From assembly GCF_004006175.1 (NCBI RefSeq), contig NZ_CP033219.1, positions 2,666,001 to 2,730,000 on the forward strand: 64,000 nt of DNA, given 5' to 3'. How positions within the stretch are numbered: position 1 is the first letter of the stretch; each line of letters begins with the position of its first letter. This document shows, piece after piece, positions 1 through 9,653 of the stretch. The DNA comes from Parasedimentitalea marina. GTDB lineage: Bacteria > Pseudomonadota > Alphaproteobacteria > Rhodobacterales > Rhodobacteraceae. A model generated the notes under the pieces. That model searched no databases, was not told where the DNA came from, and worked only from the letters and a program-made list of their open reading frames with translations. The translations under genes were made by a program, and so were the position numbers.

Positions 1-242
1 ATTTGTTTTATTCGCGCTGCCTTTGTTCACGCACTTTGTATGCTGCAAGATGCACGAAAGTATTTTTCAACGGGCCGCTTTGCAGCATGGCACGTGTTGG
101 GAATAACCGGTCAAGGCTCGTTGCCGTCGTTGATGGTTGAAACCTGATTCTGGCAGCATGAGGTCCGCTCTAGAGAAGTCGAGGCAATCAGTTTTCGTGT
201 GCGGCATTCGAATTCACAAACGTTGCACCTTGGTTACTTTGG

Positions 243-1678
243 GCTGGAACCGGCCATTAGACGGGTTTTGCATAGATGGCGGCTTTGGACCGTTACTCCA
301 GTTGGATCAACAACAGTAATGATGGCAAGGTCCGCAGGCGAGATGGGAACAGACCGACGGCACACCATTTGGACCGCGCATGCAGTCACCCTGCCCCGGT
401 ATGCCAGACTAGAGTTGGCTTTTGGAGCGAATCCTGAGCATCCCGGAAGGTAAGCGCTATACCCCGTTTTATGACGCAGCTCCCGCAAATAGCTGTGGGT
501 GTCTGCGGCTTAGCCCCGCCGAAAATTTGGCAGTATGGTCGCTGTTCCACTGACCACCTTTATCTAGCTGAATGCCTTGGTCTCGCCCGATGACAAGGCG
601 GCAGTGACTGGGCTGATGCACACTTTCTCTCGCGAGTACCGTGACCTTGAACACTTGATAAGGCCACGCGATGACCACTCCTGACCTGCCCCACCCAAAA
701 CCAACAGCCCAAGTTGAACTTTACTTCGAGGTCCTGGGCCTGGACGACACTCTCCGGTTTTTAGAAGCCTTCGGTGGCACCGAAATCTATATTGCAGGCA
801 ACCCCGGAACCCTCTCCAGCGTCGTTGCTGTGGTGGGGTACGACAAGGCCAAGGCGTTGACGGAAAATCTCACCGGTTACAATCTCGTGTCCCTCTGGCC
901 AAAAAGTGGCGGGCCCGCGCGTAAAAAGCCCAGAGTTTGTTAACGGTTCAGATCGCGCGCAAACTCTGTGTGACCGATGTGGCAGTGCGGAATTGGTTGA
1001 GGGCGGACGCGAACAAGGAAGCTGCCCGCTGAGATTGCCCCCCCCCTGGCCTCCCATTCAATGCTTCAACCCGTCTTCGATGTTTCGCGACAACGGCGTT
1101 CAAAGACGGTTTAAAGACGCGTTCAAACCACCGATTTGAACGGTTTGCCCGCTGTTAGGAGACACTTGATACTGCAGTAACCGGAAGAGCCCAGAGGATG
1201 CCGGAAGAACCCGGATAGAACCTTACAAACAAGGGGTTTTGTGACGGTGGGCCGCATCCTGGGTAGGTTTGATGGGTGTCCTTCAAAACAGCTTAAAACG
1301 GGCATTTAACGCCGTATGTCCAATATTGAGACATCAAACTTTGCAAATTACCCTGTCCTCCGTGAGAGCCTTATATTTAGGGTTGATCGGCCATTCTAAC
1401 CGTCTCGGCACCCTACCAAGTGAGCGTCTTCCTAGGGACGGAACTGGGAAATCCTGCGCCAAGTTTATTCACGACTTCCCGGAAAAGGATTAGTTGATAA
1501 TAATCAAAGAGATATATGCATTTGATAAGTTCCGTTGCGTGCAGGAAGTGGGAAGCGTTTTTGGGGAGAACTGACACATGGTGCCCCCGTCTGGGATCCG
1601 AGAACGGCACCAGTTTCGTACACTTTCTTCCGATACCGACCCTTCGCCGCGTCCAGCACCAACGGCAGCTATGCGCAG
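243..1678. repeat. 1.44-kb duplicated segment, copy A
   Basis: This segment recurs at 32366-33802 with only scattered substitutions and one extra C in a poly-C run near 1041. Both edges fall in blocks of the dispersed intergenic repeat family: GGGCTGGAACCGGCC on the left and an inverted GCAGCTATGCGCAG / CTTTGCAAAG block on the right (about 1645-1700). Inside are a Mor-like reading frame (671-943) and a conserved hairpin, GTTCAAA (1121-1127) paired with TTTGAAC (1135-1141). No other gene is credible in 944-2036. Bases 1-242 show nothing recognisable. The near identity implies a recent duplication or gene conversion. Confidence 0.9.
671..943 (+). pseudogene. Mor-like phage activator fragment (N-terminal part)
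   Basis: The 90-residue product carries the pattern FGGTEIYIAG..., a following short loop and a K-A-L segment. This resembles the N-terminal half of the Mor-like protein at 14791-15186 (RGGREVYLAKDPAPG...). The C-terminal helix-turn-helix half expected of a Mor activator is missing, and the frame stops just after a basic tail. The frame immediately upstream (about 570-690) also reads as the C-terminus of a small protein overlapping this start, as expected for compact phage genes. I infer a remnant of a second, different Mu-like prophage. A nearly identical copy lies at 32793-33065. A functional small protein cannot be excluded. Confidence 0.45.
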
Positions 1679-2036
1679 GAAGCGCCCTTTGCAAAGTCTG
1701 GGCGGATTCCCAGGTGCGGCCATTCGTCCCGAGAACAGCGAACAGTAGAGACTGGTCCACTTTGACTGACGGTACGAGCGACTTTTGCGGCGTCAAAGCG
1801 TGGATGCCGAATGCCAGATAATCCAAAGCAATGGATCTAGTCGGCAGTTCACGGCCCAAAGCTGAAATGAGCAGGTGGAAGGTGGCAGGTGGAGGGAAAG
1901 GTAACAGTTAGCTGCAGGTGCGCAAACTTGGAGTGAGAAATGCGTAAAACCAACGCAAAACTCAAGATGTTATTAAGTCAGCCAATGTATTGTCTACCTG
2001 TGATGTAGGCATAAACCACTTGGTACGGAATCCAAA

Positions 2037-4427
2037 ATGAGCATTCGCAAGTCCATTGTTTGGCCCGTTACCATCCTTGCTACATGTCTGCTCTGTATTG
2101 CCGCATTAGTTGGCGCTCTCTTCAATTGGAGCATACAGCGGCAAATCGTTGCAAACGAAGACATTTCTGAACTTACCCTTCTGATATCAGATGTTAATTC
2201 CGGGGTTTTAACCGCCGAGATTTTTGTGCAAAGCGCATTTTTGGGCACAGTACAATTTGACAGAGATACCACCCTAGCCAAGTTTGAGCGTTACATTTCA
2301 GAAGTGAATGCCGATATGCAAGCGATCCTAGAAATGGGTCAGCATTCCGCTCTAACCGACGCAATTTATGATCTGATTTCATCCTATGGGAACTGGTATC
2401 GCGAGACAAAAACCGTCTTAAATAATGGGCAGCCTGCAACTCAAAACAACCTGATTGAAAACAATGGCTTGCTAGGTGAAATTACCGAAAAAACCCGCAA
2501 AATTTCGTTCTTGGCCCGTGAAATGACGCGCGAGCAAATTCAAGAGATCCGACAGCGCAACAAGATGCTCTCTCTCCTGTCTCTTGCTATCGCCAGCTTG
2601 CTATCTGGCCTAGCGATCACCTATGCGGTCAAGACAGCAAGTAGTCTGACGTTCAATCTGCAAGCAGCGCTGGGTCGCATTATTAGTATGTCAGAAGACG
2701 TTGATCCCGCGCCCGCCCCGGTTAACGATAATTTTGAAGAACTCCTACAAGCCATTCATGTTCTCGAAGCGGCGATGCTAGAGAAAAAGAGGATGTCTCA
2801 ACATCTTCTTGAGGCCAAGAAGAAAGCTGAAGAGGCCACAAAGGCAAAATCTCGCTTTCTTGCAACAATGACCCATGAACTGCGTACACCGATCAGCGGG
2901 GTAATTGGGTTGGCTGAACTGTTGTCAGGAACCAAAATCAATCCAGACCAAAGATTCTACGTTAGCTCCATCCAGAGCTCCTCTGAGGATCTGTTGCAAA
3001 TCGTAAATGATCTGTTGGACTTTTCGGCAATAGAAGCCTCTCAAATCGCCTTAACCTCCAAAGTGTTTTGCCTGAAGGCGCTTGTCTCCAGCGTTTCCAA
3101 TCTATTGCAGCCCAAATTCGAGCAGAATGGAATTAAACTGTTGATCGACATCCCTGGCGACGTTCCAGATCTGTTCATTGGAGATGCAGGGCGTTTACGC
3201 CAAATTCTAATCAACTTGACTGGAAACGCCATCAAATTCACCCCAGAAGGGCATGTTGTCATAGCCGTACGCTACTCACAGAACGAGATGCGTCCGTTGA
3301 CAATATCGGTACAGGACACCGGAATCGGCATTGAGGAAACACAGCGAGATCGTATTTTCGAAGCCTTTCAACAAGTCCAGGATGATCTGAACCGAAATTT
3401 CGAGGGCACGGGCCTCGGCCTAGCAATTACTTCCAGATTGGTTGAGATGATGGGTGGGACAATTTCAGTCAGTTCTCAACTGAATGTGGGTTCACAATTC
3501 ACGGTCTCGTTGGACTTACCTACAGAACCGGCGCTAACTAAGCGTGATGCGATTTCGAGTTATAAAAGCGTCCAAAGCTCCACAATCGCCTTCGTGTCGA
3601 ACGATCCCTTAGCGCAGGCCCTATTCGAACGCGATTTTATCCCGTTTGCCGCGCAAATCAACACGACGGATCGGCTGACCGGTTTCTTTTGGGAACAGGA
3701 TACGTCACCCGATATTGTCGTGCTGGACTATCCATTTGATCGCGACACGCCAGTTACAAGCGGATTGTCTATTTGTGACCAGCTATGGTCAAATTCAACT
3801 CAGGAAAAAGTCCCAGTGATTTTCCTAAGTGAGCTCAAAACCATGGCTGCATTGAATGACTTGCAAAACCATGGGCCTGTCAAAATTCTACCCAAACCTC
3901 TGCGACAAGAGCTTCTGTTGCAGGAAATCTCTGCACTTTTACAGGAGAAAGCGCCAAACGACGCATCCTGTTCTGAGCAGACCGACACAAAGCTAGCGAT
4001 CTACTACACAGATGTCATCCCCAAGATATTGATCGCGGAGGACAACAAGACCAACCAGTTTGTGTTGCGCAAACTCTTGGAACCGACAGGGGCCAATCTC
4101 AGTTTCTGCGGCGATGGTCTGGAGGCCGTCAAAGTGTTTCGCGAACAGCCGTTTAATTTGGTTTTGATGGATGTTTCAATGCCTGGACTAGATGGATTAA
4201 GCGCCACAAAAGAAATACGCGCTTTCGAGGCTGAAAATCGTCGCGAAGAATGCCCAATCATCGCAATTACGGCAAATGCCTCAAAAACCGACCAGGAGAA
4301 ATGCTTAGCTGCAGGCATGTCCTGTGCGTTGGCGAAACCCGTCAGAAAACAGGAATTATACAACGCATTGGCACGATGGATTCCCCGTGCCCCATTGCAC
4401 TCAAAGCCTTATTCAGAGCGAAATTAG
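2037..4427 (+). CDS. hybrid sensor histidine kinase with C-terminal receiver
   Basis: This is an inner-membrane hybrid histidine kinase of 796 residues. Two membrane segments (about 12-30 and 177-198) flank a periplasmic sensing region of roughly 145 residues with no domain I recognise. A coiled linker leads to the HisKA box with phospho-accepting His280 (THELRTP). The ATPase domain follows, with an N box (NLTGNAIKF), DTGIGI and GTGLGLAI. A second region near 520-650 looks like a degenerate receiver. A clear receiver follows at about 665-785, with acidic residues AEDN and phospho-acceptor Asp712 (LMDVSMPG). The ATG is chosen because it directly precedes the first membrane segment. There is no regulator or target gene beside it, so it is an orphan kinase; the partner may be a separate Hpt protein. 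Confidence 0.93.
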   Translation: MSIRKSIVWPVTILATCLLCIAALVGALFNWSIQRQIVANEDISELTLLISDVNSGVLTAEIFVQSAFLGTVQFDRDTTLAKFERYISEVNADMQAILEMGQHSALTDAIYDLISSYGNWYRETKTVLNNGQPATQNNLIENNGLLGEITEKTRKISFLAREMTREQIQEIRQRNKMLSLLSLAIASLLSGLAITYAVKTASSLTFNLQAALGRIISMSEDVDPAPAPVNDNFEELLQAIHVLEAAMLEKKRMSQHLLEAKKKAEEATKAKSRFLATMTHELRTPISGVIGLAELLSGTKINPDQRFYVSSIQSSSEDLLQIVNDLLDFSAIEASQIALTSKVFCLKALVSSVSNLLQPKFEQNGIKLLIDIPGDVPDLFIGDAGRLRQILINLTGNAIKFTPEGHVVIAVRYSQNEMRPLTISVQDTGIGIEETQRDRIFEAFQQVQDDLNRNFEGTGLGLAITSRLVEMMGGTISVSSQLNVGSQFTVSLDLPTEPALTKRDAISSYKSVQSSTIAFVSNDPLAQALFERDFIPFAAQINTTDRLTGFFWEQDTSPDIVVLDYPFDRDTPVTSGLSICDQLWSNSTQEKVPVIFLSELKTMAALNDLQNHGPVKILPKPLRQELLLQEISALLQEKAPNDASCSEQTDTKLAIYYTDVIPKILIAEDNKTNQFVLRKLLEPTGANLSFCGDGLEAVKVFREQPFNLVLMDVSMPGLDGLSATKEIRAFEAENRREECPIIAITANASKTDQEKCLAAGMSCALAKPVRKQELYNALARWIPRAPLHSKPYSERN

Positions 4428-4589
4428 AAATTTAAATAAACTTGCCTCGCTACTGCCAGCATGCTGGTTTTTTAAACTCGAAACTTATGGCAGTTACCGT
4501 GCAGTTCACGACAGCGTAAATCGCAGCAGACATTACTTAGTTCTCACCCTGAACATTGCCGTTGTTGGTGCAAACCTCAGCGAAAGGCG

Positions 4590-4690
4590 GTTCTCCACCC
4601 TTTTTGCTTCAGGCGTCCTCCATGCTGCACTGCACACCAATGTCGTAGAAGGGCTGGCTCCTGCCGTTAGACGGGTTTGGGTCGATTCCG
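4590..4690 (-). repeat. dispersed intergenic repeat, inverted orientation
   Basis: Read on the minus strand it shows the family blocks CCGTCTAACGGC, CAGCCCTTCTACGACATTGG and GTGCAGCATGGAGG. It abuts the truncated end of the IS5 relic, so the transposase frame runs directly into repeat sequence. Confidence 0.75.
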
Positions 4691-5265
4691 AGGAAAAACA
4701 ACGTGTTTCTGGCGGCAATCGCCCCGTGGCATTTACGCGTGTCATATGCGCCATCAGCTGTGACACTGCCGATGCCCTGATTGGACGGGATTTGGTTCAG
4801 AAGATCTGGCAACTCCGGCGCATCTCCAACGTTACTACTGGTGACTTCAACCGTTCGATCTTCCAGCGTTTCCTTGTCGATGCCTACGTGTATCCTACGC
4901 CAGAAGCGGCGTTTGGGGCCGCCATGCTTGCGGGCGTTCCATTCCTCTTCACCTTCAGCTTGAATCCCCATTTTATCGATAAAAATTCAGTGGCCCGGTG
5001 GAGCCACAGTACGACAGGTTCACAATCAGCGTTCGCTAGCGGTGGCATAAGGTGGTGATGTCCGGGACTGCCCAATCCAGCCCGGCCAACCGCAAAAAGA
5101 TTTGGGCGAACCCGTTCGTCTGGCGAAGCGGCGTGCCAAACAAAACCTTCAGCGCCAGACAGATCTGAAGGGCGGCGTCACTTGAACTGCTGTTGGCGAT
5201 TGCACTACCCGTTTGGTAGCGTGGTTCAATCAATCTCTGGATCAAACCTTATCGACATCCATCCG
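4690..5265 (-). pseudogene. IS5-family transposase relic
   Basis: Three overlapping minus-strand frames together recover an IS5-type transposase. The first, about 5245-5040, contains SDAALQICLALKVLFG and LAGLDWAVPD. The next covers the DSTGI-equivalent region around 4985. The last, 4971-4690, contains EWNARKHGGPKRRFWR and VTADGAYDTRKCH, which is the DDE neighbourhood. The order is correct but frameshifts separate the pieces. The C-terminal third, with the catalytic glutamate, is missing; the frame is cut just after DTRKCH and continues as dispersed repeat. The plus-strand frame across this region is a shadow. It is inactive. Confidence 0.85.
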
Positions 5266-5430
5266 CGCTGCTTCAAGCTGTCATTGTAAGATGATCAATT
5301 CTTGGTCTTGTACTTGGTAGAGGCCCAACCGCTCATGCCGTAAGCTATCACGCTGAATTCATGAGATGAATTCCCTCGGCCAATTTGTGCAACAAAGCTC
5401 TAGGAAAGTTCCACTCCCACTTCAAAAACA

Positions 5431-6261
5431 ATGTCAGACAATGTTGACATAATGTCAGACAAAGGCAATGGTACACCGACTCGCCAACGAAGGGGCCACT
5501 ACGTGTCGGACAACCACCCTAAGACTAAACAGACGAAAGCGGCCGCCGCTGAGGACCTGCTGCGACATCTTCAGCCGCTGGAATCCGGGCGAGGTGTGCT
5601 GGATGCATTGGTTGAAATGATCGAAGCTGCGAACCTTCAGGTTGGAGACCGGCTGCCGCCCGAAGTTGAACTTGCACGCCGTTTGAACGTTGGGCGATCC
5701 ACCATTCGCGAGGCGCTAAAGGCCTGGCAGGGCATGGGCATTGTTGTACGCAATAAAGGCGCGGGAACGACGCTTGCGGCTGAGATTTCAACGAGCTCTA
5801 TCCGCATACCATTGACCCTGAAAGTTGAGGCCGAAAGCCTGCTGCGAACCCATGCGGTACGTCGCCCGCTCGAGGTTGAGGCTGTAAGGATTGCCACCCG
5901 GCTGGCGACCGACCAGCAGCGCAAGGTTATCACCGCAAGAATGGCTGAGCTGATAGCAGTGTACGAGGCCAACGAAGATTGGCGTCCGGCTGATGCCAGG
6001 TTTCATAGCGCAATCTATGAGGCGTCCGGAAACCCCTTGTTTCAACAGTTGATTTCGCAGATCCACGGCGCGTTTCACGACATCTACAAAACACCATTTG
6101 GTACGCCTCATCTGGGTCAGGCCAGCATCCCGCTGCATCGCCCACTGGCCGAGGCGATTACTGCCGGAGATGTCGATACCGCTGCGAGATTGTCTGCTGA
6201 AATTAGCGACATAGTAGAACAGGAAGTTCTCGAAGTGATGAAGGGTCAGAAACGTGACTAA
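5431..6261 (+). CDS. GntR-family (FadR subfamily) transcriptional regulator
   Basis: This is a DNA-binding repressor or activator that probably senses the substrate of the downstream transporter. The winged helix-turn-helix spans about residues 60-120 (GDRLPPEVELARRLNVGRSTIREALKAW). The C-terminal all-helical FCD-type domain follows, with likely metal or ligand ligands in the DARFHSAIYEASGN stretch and at HRPLAEAI. The start is uncertain. ATG 5431 and ATG 5452 both fall inside operator palindromes, and GTG 5503, preceded by AAGGGG, is an attractive alternative giving 252 residues. The 3' end overlaps the next gene by 8 bp, so it is co-transcribed with the PLP enzyme and importer. Confidence 0.9.
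   Translation: MSDNVDIMSDKGNGTPTRQRRGHYVSDNHPKTKQTKAAAAEDLLRHLQPLESGRGVLDALVEMIEAANLQVGDRLPPEVELARRLNVGRSTIREALKAWQGMGIVVRNKGAGTTLAAEISTSSIRIPLTLKVEAESLLRTHAVRRPLEVEAVRIATRLATDQQRKVITARMAELIAVYEANEDWRPADARFHSAIYEASGNPLFQQLISQIHGAFHDIYKTPFGTPHLGQASIPLHRPLAEAITAGDVDTAARLSAEISDIVEQEVLEVMKGQKRD
5432..5512. promoter_or_regulatory. three TGTCnGACA operator palindromes
   Basis: Perfect TGTC-n-GACA palindromes lie at 5432-5440, 5453-5461 and 5504-5512. The first two are 21 bp apart, two helical turns, on the same face of the helix. Short palindromes of this size are typical targets of FadR-type GntR regulators, so the adjacent regulator probably binds here and controls itself and the operon. All three overlap the possible N-terminal codons of the regulator (each would encode an SD dipeptide), which suggests that the true start lies downstream. 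Confidence 0.6.
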
Positions 6262-7414
6262 CGACAGCGAAAGCCTGGAAATATCGACACTATTGGCGGC
6301 TGCGTTTGGCGGCGCTCATGGCTCTGTCACGCCACCAATCGTGCAAAGCTCATTGTTCACCTTTGACAGTTATCAGGCTTTTGAGGACCGGATGGCGGGT
6401 CGCAGCGACACTGCCATCTACACCCGTGTGCAAAACCCGACTGTGGCCGCATTCGAGGCGCTGATGGCCACAGCCGAGCAGGGAGAGGCCGCCGTTGGTT
6501 TTGCCTCGGGTATGGCTGCGATCTCTTCGACCATTATCGCCTTTGTTAAACCCGGCGACCGTATCGCTTGCGTGGAACATGCCTATCCTGACTCATATCG
6601 TTTGTTTGAGCGACTGTTGCGTCCTTTCGGCGTTGAAATCTCGTATCATTCGATAGCAGCGTTAGAGAACGACCCTGACTTGCTAAAAGGCGTAAAGCTC
6701 GCCTATCTGGAAAGTCCCAATTCGGTCGTGTTCGAGCCAATGAACCTGCCCAAGGTGGCAGAGCACGCGCGGCGGCATGGGGCGCTGACCGTGATCGACA
6801 ATTCCTGGGCAACGCCCATTTTCCAAAACCCGCTTACGCTTGGAATTGATATTGTCGTTCACTCGGCCTCAAAGTTCATATCGGGGCATTCGGACACTGT
6901 GGCTGGCGTTGTTGTGTCTTCGAATGAATTGATCAACCGAATCCGCGATCTGTCGCTATCGCTGCTGGGTGGCAAACTTGCGCCGTTCGAGGCCTTCCTA
7001 CTCACACGTGGGCTGCGCACACTGGATGCACGGATGCGGCAGCATCAAGCCACGGCGAATACATTTGTCGACCGGTTGTCTAATTTGCCCTGCGTAACGC
7101 GGGTACATTCACCCGGTGCGAATTCGGTGCCAGGTCTACGCGGACGCTCTGGCCTGATGTCATTCGAACTAGACGATAGCATAGACATTCCGCGCCTGTC
7201 CGATGCGCTCAGCCTGTTCAGGCTGGGGGTCAGTTGGGGTGGTTTTGAGAGCTTGATACTGCCTGCGCGTGTGGCACTTGCACAGGCTGGCGAAGAAAAT
7301 TCGATGCAGCGGTTCGGCGTTTCGCCGTCGCTGATGCGGATCAGCCTTGGACTGGAGAATGTCGACGATCTTTGGGCGGATTTTGAGTCCGCCCTGAGCA
7401 AGAGTGCCGCGTAA
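6254..7414 (+). CDS. PLP-dependent cystathionine beta-lyase-like enzyme (MetC family)
   Basis: This is a fold-type I PLP enzyme of the Cys/Met metabolism family, 386 residues, the usual length. Visible family features are the N-terminal YTRVQNPTVAAFE tetramer/PLP region, GFASGMAAIS, the VIDNSWATP aspartate contact and the Schiff-base Lys207 (HSASKFISGHSD), followed by a C-terminal SWGGFESL segment. Family members cleave or exchange C-S bonds in cystathionine-type substrates. The gene overlaps the GntR gene and is followed 40 bp later by an ABC importer, so it probably acts on the imported compound rather than in general methionine synthesis. The substrate is unknown, and beta-lyase versus gamma-lyase or synthase activity cannot be decided here. 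Confidence 0.85.
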   Translation: MTNDSESLEISTLLAAAFGGAHGSVTPPIVQSSLFTFDSYQAFEDRMAGRSDTAIYTRVQNPTVAAFEALMATAEQGEAAVGFASGMAAISSTIIAFVKPGDRIACVEHAYPDSYRLFERLLRPFGVEISYHSIAALENDPDLLKGVKLAYLESPNSVVFEPMNLPKVAEHARRHGALTVIDNSWATPIFQNPLTLGIDIVVHSASKFISGHSDTVAGVVVSSNELINRIRDLSLSLLGGKLAPFEAFLLTRGLRTLDARMRQHQATANTFVDRLSNLPCVTRVHSPGANSVPGLRGRSGLMSFELDDSIDIPRLSDALSLFRLGVSWGGFESLILPARVALAQAGEENSMQRFGVSPSLMRISLGLENVDDLWADFESALSKSAA

Positions 7415-7454
7415 CGCGACACCAAAAAAAACCACATTACCAACCGGAGGAAAC

Positions 7455-8714
7455 ATGAGACATCTCTTCAAGAGTATAGGGGTCGCCGCGACACTGCTGG
7501 CGTCATCGGCCTACGCAGACACAACTTTGAAACTGGTCGAAGTCATCACCAGCCCAGCACGCACGGAAACGTTGCAGGCACTGGTGAACAACTATGAGGC
7601 CGCGAATGACGGTGTCACAGTAGAAATCATTAGCCTGCCCTGGGGTCAGGCCTTTGAAAAGCTGGCCACGATGGTGGCCGGGGGCGATGTTCCCGATGTC
7701 GTTGAAATGCCAGATTCGTGGCTAGCGCTTTACGCAGGGTCCGACCAGTTGGCCAGTCTTGAGGAGCATATTTCTGGCTGGGACCACGGCGAGACTCTAA
7801 CGCAGAAAACACTGGATATGGCACGCCAATCTGGCGACGCATACATGATCCCCTATGGGTTTTATCTGCGCGCCATGTTCTACAACAAAAAATTGCTCGC
7901 AGAAGCAGGGGTCGATGGCCCGCCCGCGACGATGGCAGAGTTCATGGAGGCCTCAAAGATGGTTTCTGCGCTGCCTGGCAAGTCAGGATACTGCCTCCGT
8001 GGTGGCCCCGGTGGCACCAATGGCTGGATCATGATGGCGGCCGGAATGAACGGCACCAATGATTTTTTCACTGAGGACGGAAAAAGCCGTTTGAATGAAC
8101 CCGGCTCGGTCAAAGGTATCCAGTTCATGCTTGATCTGTACCAGAACGGCTATGCGCCCAAGGACAGCGTCAACTGGGGATTCAATGAAATCGTCGCTGG
8201 TTTCTATTCGGGCACCTGCGCATTCCTGGATCAGGACCCTGACGCATTGATCGCAATTGCCGAGCGTATGCCAGCCGACGATTTTGCCGTTATCCCAATG
8301 CCAACGGGCCCTTCTGGCAAGGCATTCCCGACTATTGGATTTGCTGGCTGGTCCGTGTTTAAGTCAACCGAGCATGAAGATGACGCTTGGAACCTGGTCG
8401 CGGCATTGTCCAACCCTGAAGCAAACTCCACATGGTCAAAGCACGTTGGCGTAATCCCGATTCATGAAGGTGCAGATCAGGATCCGCATTTCCAGACCGA
8501 GCAGTTCAAGGGCTGGTTCGACGAGCTGAACGGCGCACAGTATGAGCCAACGATCATGCCGACCTACCTCGAACAATGGGGGTACTTTGGCAGCACAATG
8601 GTGATTGAAACCGCACAAGAGGCCCTGCTGGGTCAGCGCAGCGCACAAGATCTTGCCGATGAATGGGCCGCCTTCCTAACAGCGGAACATGCCAAGTGGA
8701 AAGCCGCGCAGTGA
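7455..8714 (+). CDS. ABC importer solute-binding protein (family 1, sugar type)
   Basis: This is the periplasmic receptor of the importer. The ATG at 7455 follows GGAGG by 5 bases and begins a clean Sec signal peptide (MRHLFKSIGVAATLL...SAYA), giving 419 residues; an upstream in-frame start at 7404 overlaps the previous gene and is rejected. The mature part has the family-1 pattern: TLKLVEVI near the N-terminus, VEIISLPWGQAFEKLATMVAGGDVPDVV, and FAGWSVFK late in the chain. Maltose and glycerol-3-phosphate receptors share this fold, so a sugar or sugar-like ligand is likely. The stop overlaps the next start. Confidence 0.92.
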   Translation: MRHLFKSIGVAATLLASSAYADTTLKLVEVITSPARTETLQALVNNYEAANDGVTVEIISLPWGQAFEKLATMVAGGDVPDVVEMPDSWLALYAGSDQLASLEEHISGWDHGETLTQKTLDMARQSGDAYMIPYGFYLRAMFYNKKLLAEAGVDGPPATMAEFMEASKMVSALPGKSGYCLRGGPGGTNGWIMMAAGMNGTNDFFTEDGKSRLNEPGSVKGIQFMLDLYQNGYAPKDSVNWGFNEIVAGFYSGTCAFLDQDPDALIAIAERMPADDFAVIPMPTGPSGKAFPTIGFAGWSVFKSTEHEDDAWNLVAALSNPEANSTWSKHVGVIPIHEGADQDPHFQTEQFKGWFDELNGAQYEPTIMPTYLEQWGYFGSTMVIETAQEALLGQRSAQDLADEWAAFLTAEHAKWKAAQ

Positions 8715-9646
8715 TTACGCGCAAACATAATGTGGTGGAGCCCGGTGAAAACCGGGCTCGGCGCTCGCTCTACTGGCAGTATGCGGTCGAACCTTTCTTT
8801 TATCTGTCCCCAGCGATCATCCTGATCGGAGCCGTGATGCTGATGCCGCTGGTGATTGGTATTTCATATTCTTTCCAGGCCATTGATCTGCTGCGCCCAT
8901 TCAACACCGGTTGGGTGGGTTTCGAGAATTACACAAAGCTTTGGTCGGATCGCAAATTCTGGCTTGCATTGGAAAACACATTTTGGTGGACGTTCTGGTC
9001 GATCACGCTTCAGTTTTTTCTGGGTCTCGGGTTGGCAATGCTTCTCAACACTCAATTTTACGGCAAAAAGCTTTTTCAGGCGCTGGTGTTTCTACCCTGG
9101 GCCGTGCCCACTTTTTTGTCGGCGCTGACCTGGGCCTGGTTGTTCAACCCGGTGATCGGCCCTATCCCGCATTGGTTGACAGCATTGGGAGTATTGTCAG
9201 AACCCTACAACATTCTGGGTGACCCCGATCTAGCACTTTGGGGCCCGATTACAGCTAACGTCTGGTTTGGTGTTCCGTTCTTTGCCATCACGCTACTTGC
9301 AGCATTACAGTCCATTCCCGGCGATATGTATGAAGCCGCAGAAATCGACGGTGCCAGCACATGGCAGGCTTTCACCAAGATCACCCTGCCCTTTCTGGCT
9401 CCGATGATTGCTATCACCGTGATGCTGAGGACTATCTGGATCGCTAACTTCGCCGATTTGATCTTTGTCATGACTGGTGGCGGTCCGGCAAGTTCAACAC
9501 AGATTGTATCCTCGTATATCTTCACAACCGCCTTCAGAAAGCTAGACTTTGGCTACGCGTCAGCCATTGCAGTCGCGCTGTTAGGCATCTTGATGGTCTA
9601 TGCCGTCATTCTTCTGGTGCTTCGCAAGAAGCTGGTAAAGTTCTGA
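8711..9646 (+). CDS. ABC importer permease (MalF type)
   Basis: This is the first membrane subunit of the importer. The likely start is GTG 8711, which overlaps the stop of the receptor gene (GTGA) and gives 311 residues; starting farther upstream would put the N-terminus inside the receptor gene. About six membrane segments are visible. The cytoplasmic EAA loop that docks on the ATPase is EAAEIDGASTWQAFTKITLP. The loop and the order receptor-MalF-MalG-ATPase are standard for carbohydrate importers of the CUT1 type. Confidence 0.9.
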   Translation: MITRKHNVVEPGENRARRSLYWQYAVEPFFYLSPAIILIGAVMLMPLVIGISYSFQAIDLLRPFNTGWVGFENYTKLWSDRKFWLALENTFWWTFWSITLQFFLGLGLAMLLNTQFYGKKLFQALVFLPWAVPTFLSALTWAWLFNPVIGPIPHWLTALGVLSEPYNILGDPDLALWGPITANVWFGVPFFAITLLAALQSIPGDMYEAAEIDGASTWQAFTKITLPFLAPMIAITVMLRTIWIANFADLIFVMTGGGPASSTQIVSSYIFTTAFRKLDFGYASAIAVALLGILMVYAVILLVLRKKLVKF

Positions 9647-9653
9647 GACTCCG

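Noticed and set aside
1413..1859. 148-codon minus-strand frame in the repeat segment
   Set aside because: Not conserved in length in the second copy (33536-33733), no motif, no ribosome-binding site; a chance frame in repeat DNA.
4324..5058. 244-codon plus-strand open frame
   Set aside because: It is antisense to the IS5 transposase relic, starts inside the kinase gene and has no protein-like motif.
7404..7454. Longer start for the solute-binding protein
   Set aside because: It overlaps the lyase gene and disrupts the signal peptide; GGAGG before 7455 settles the start.
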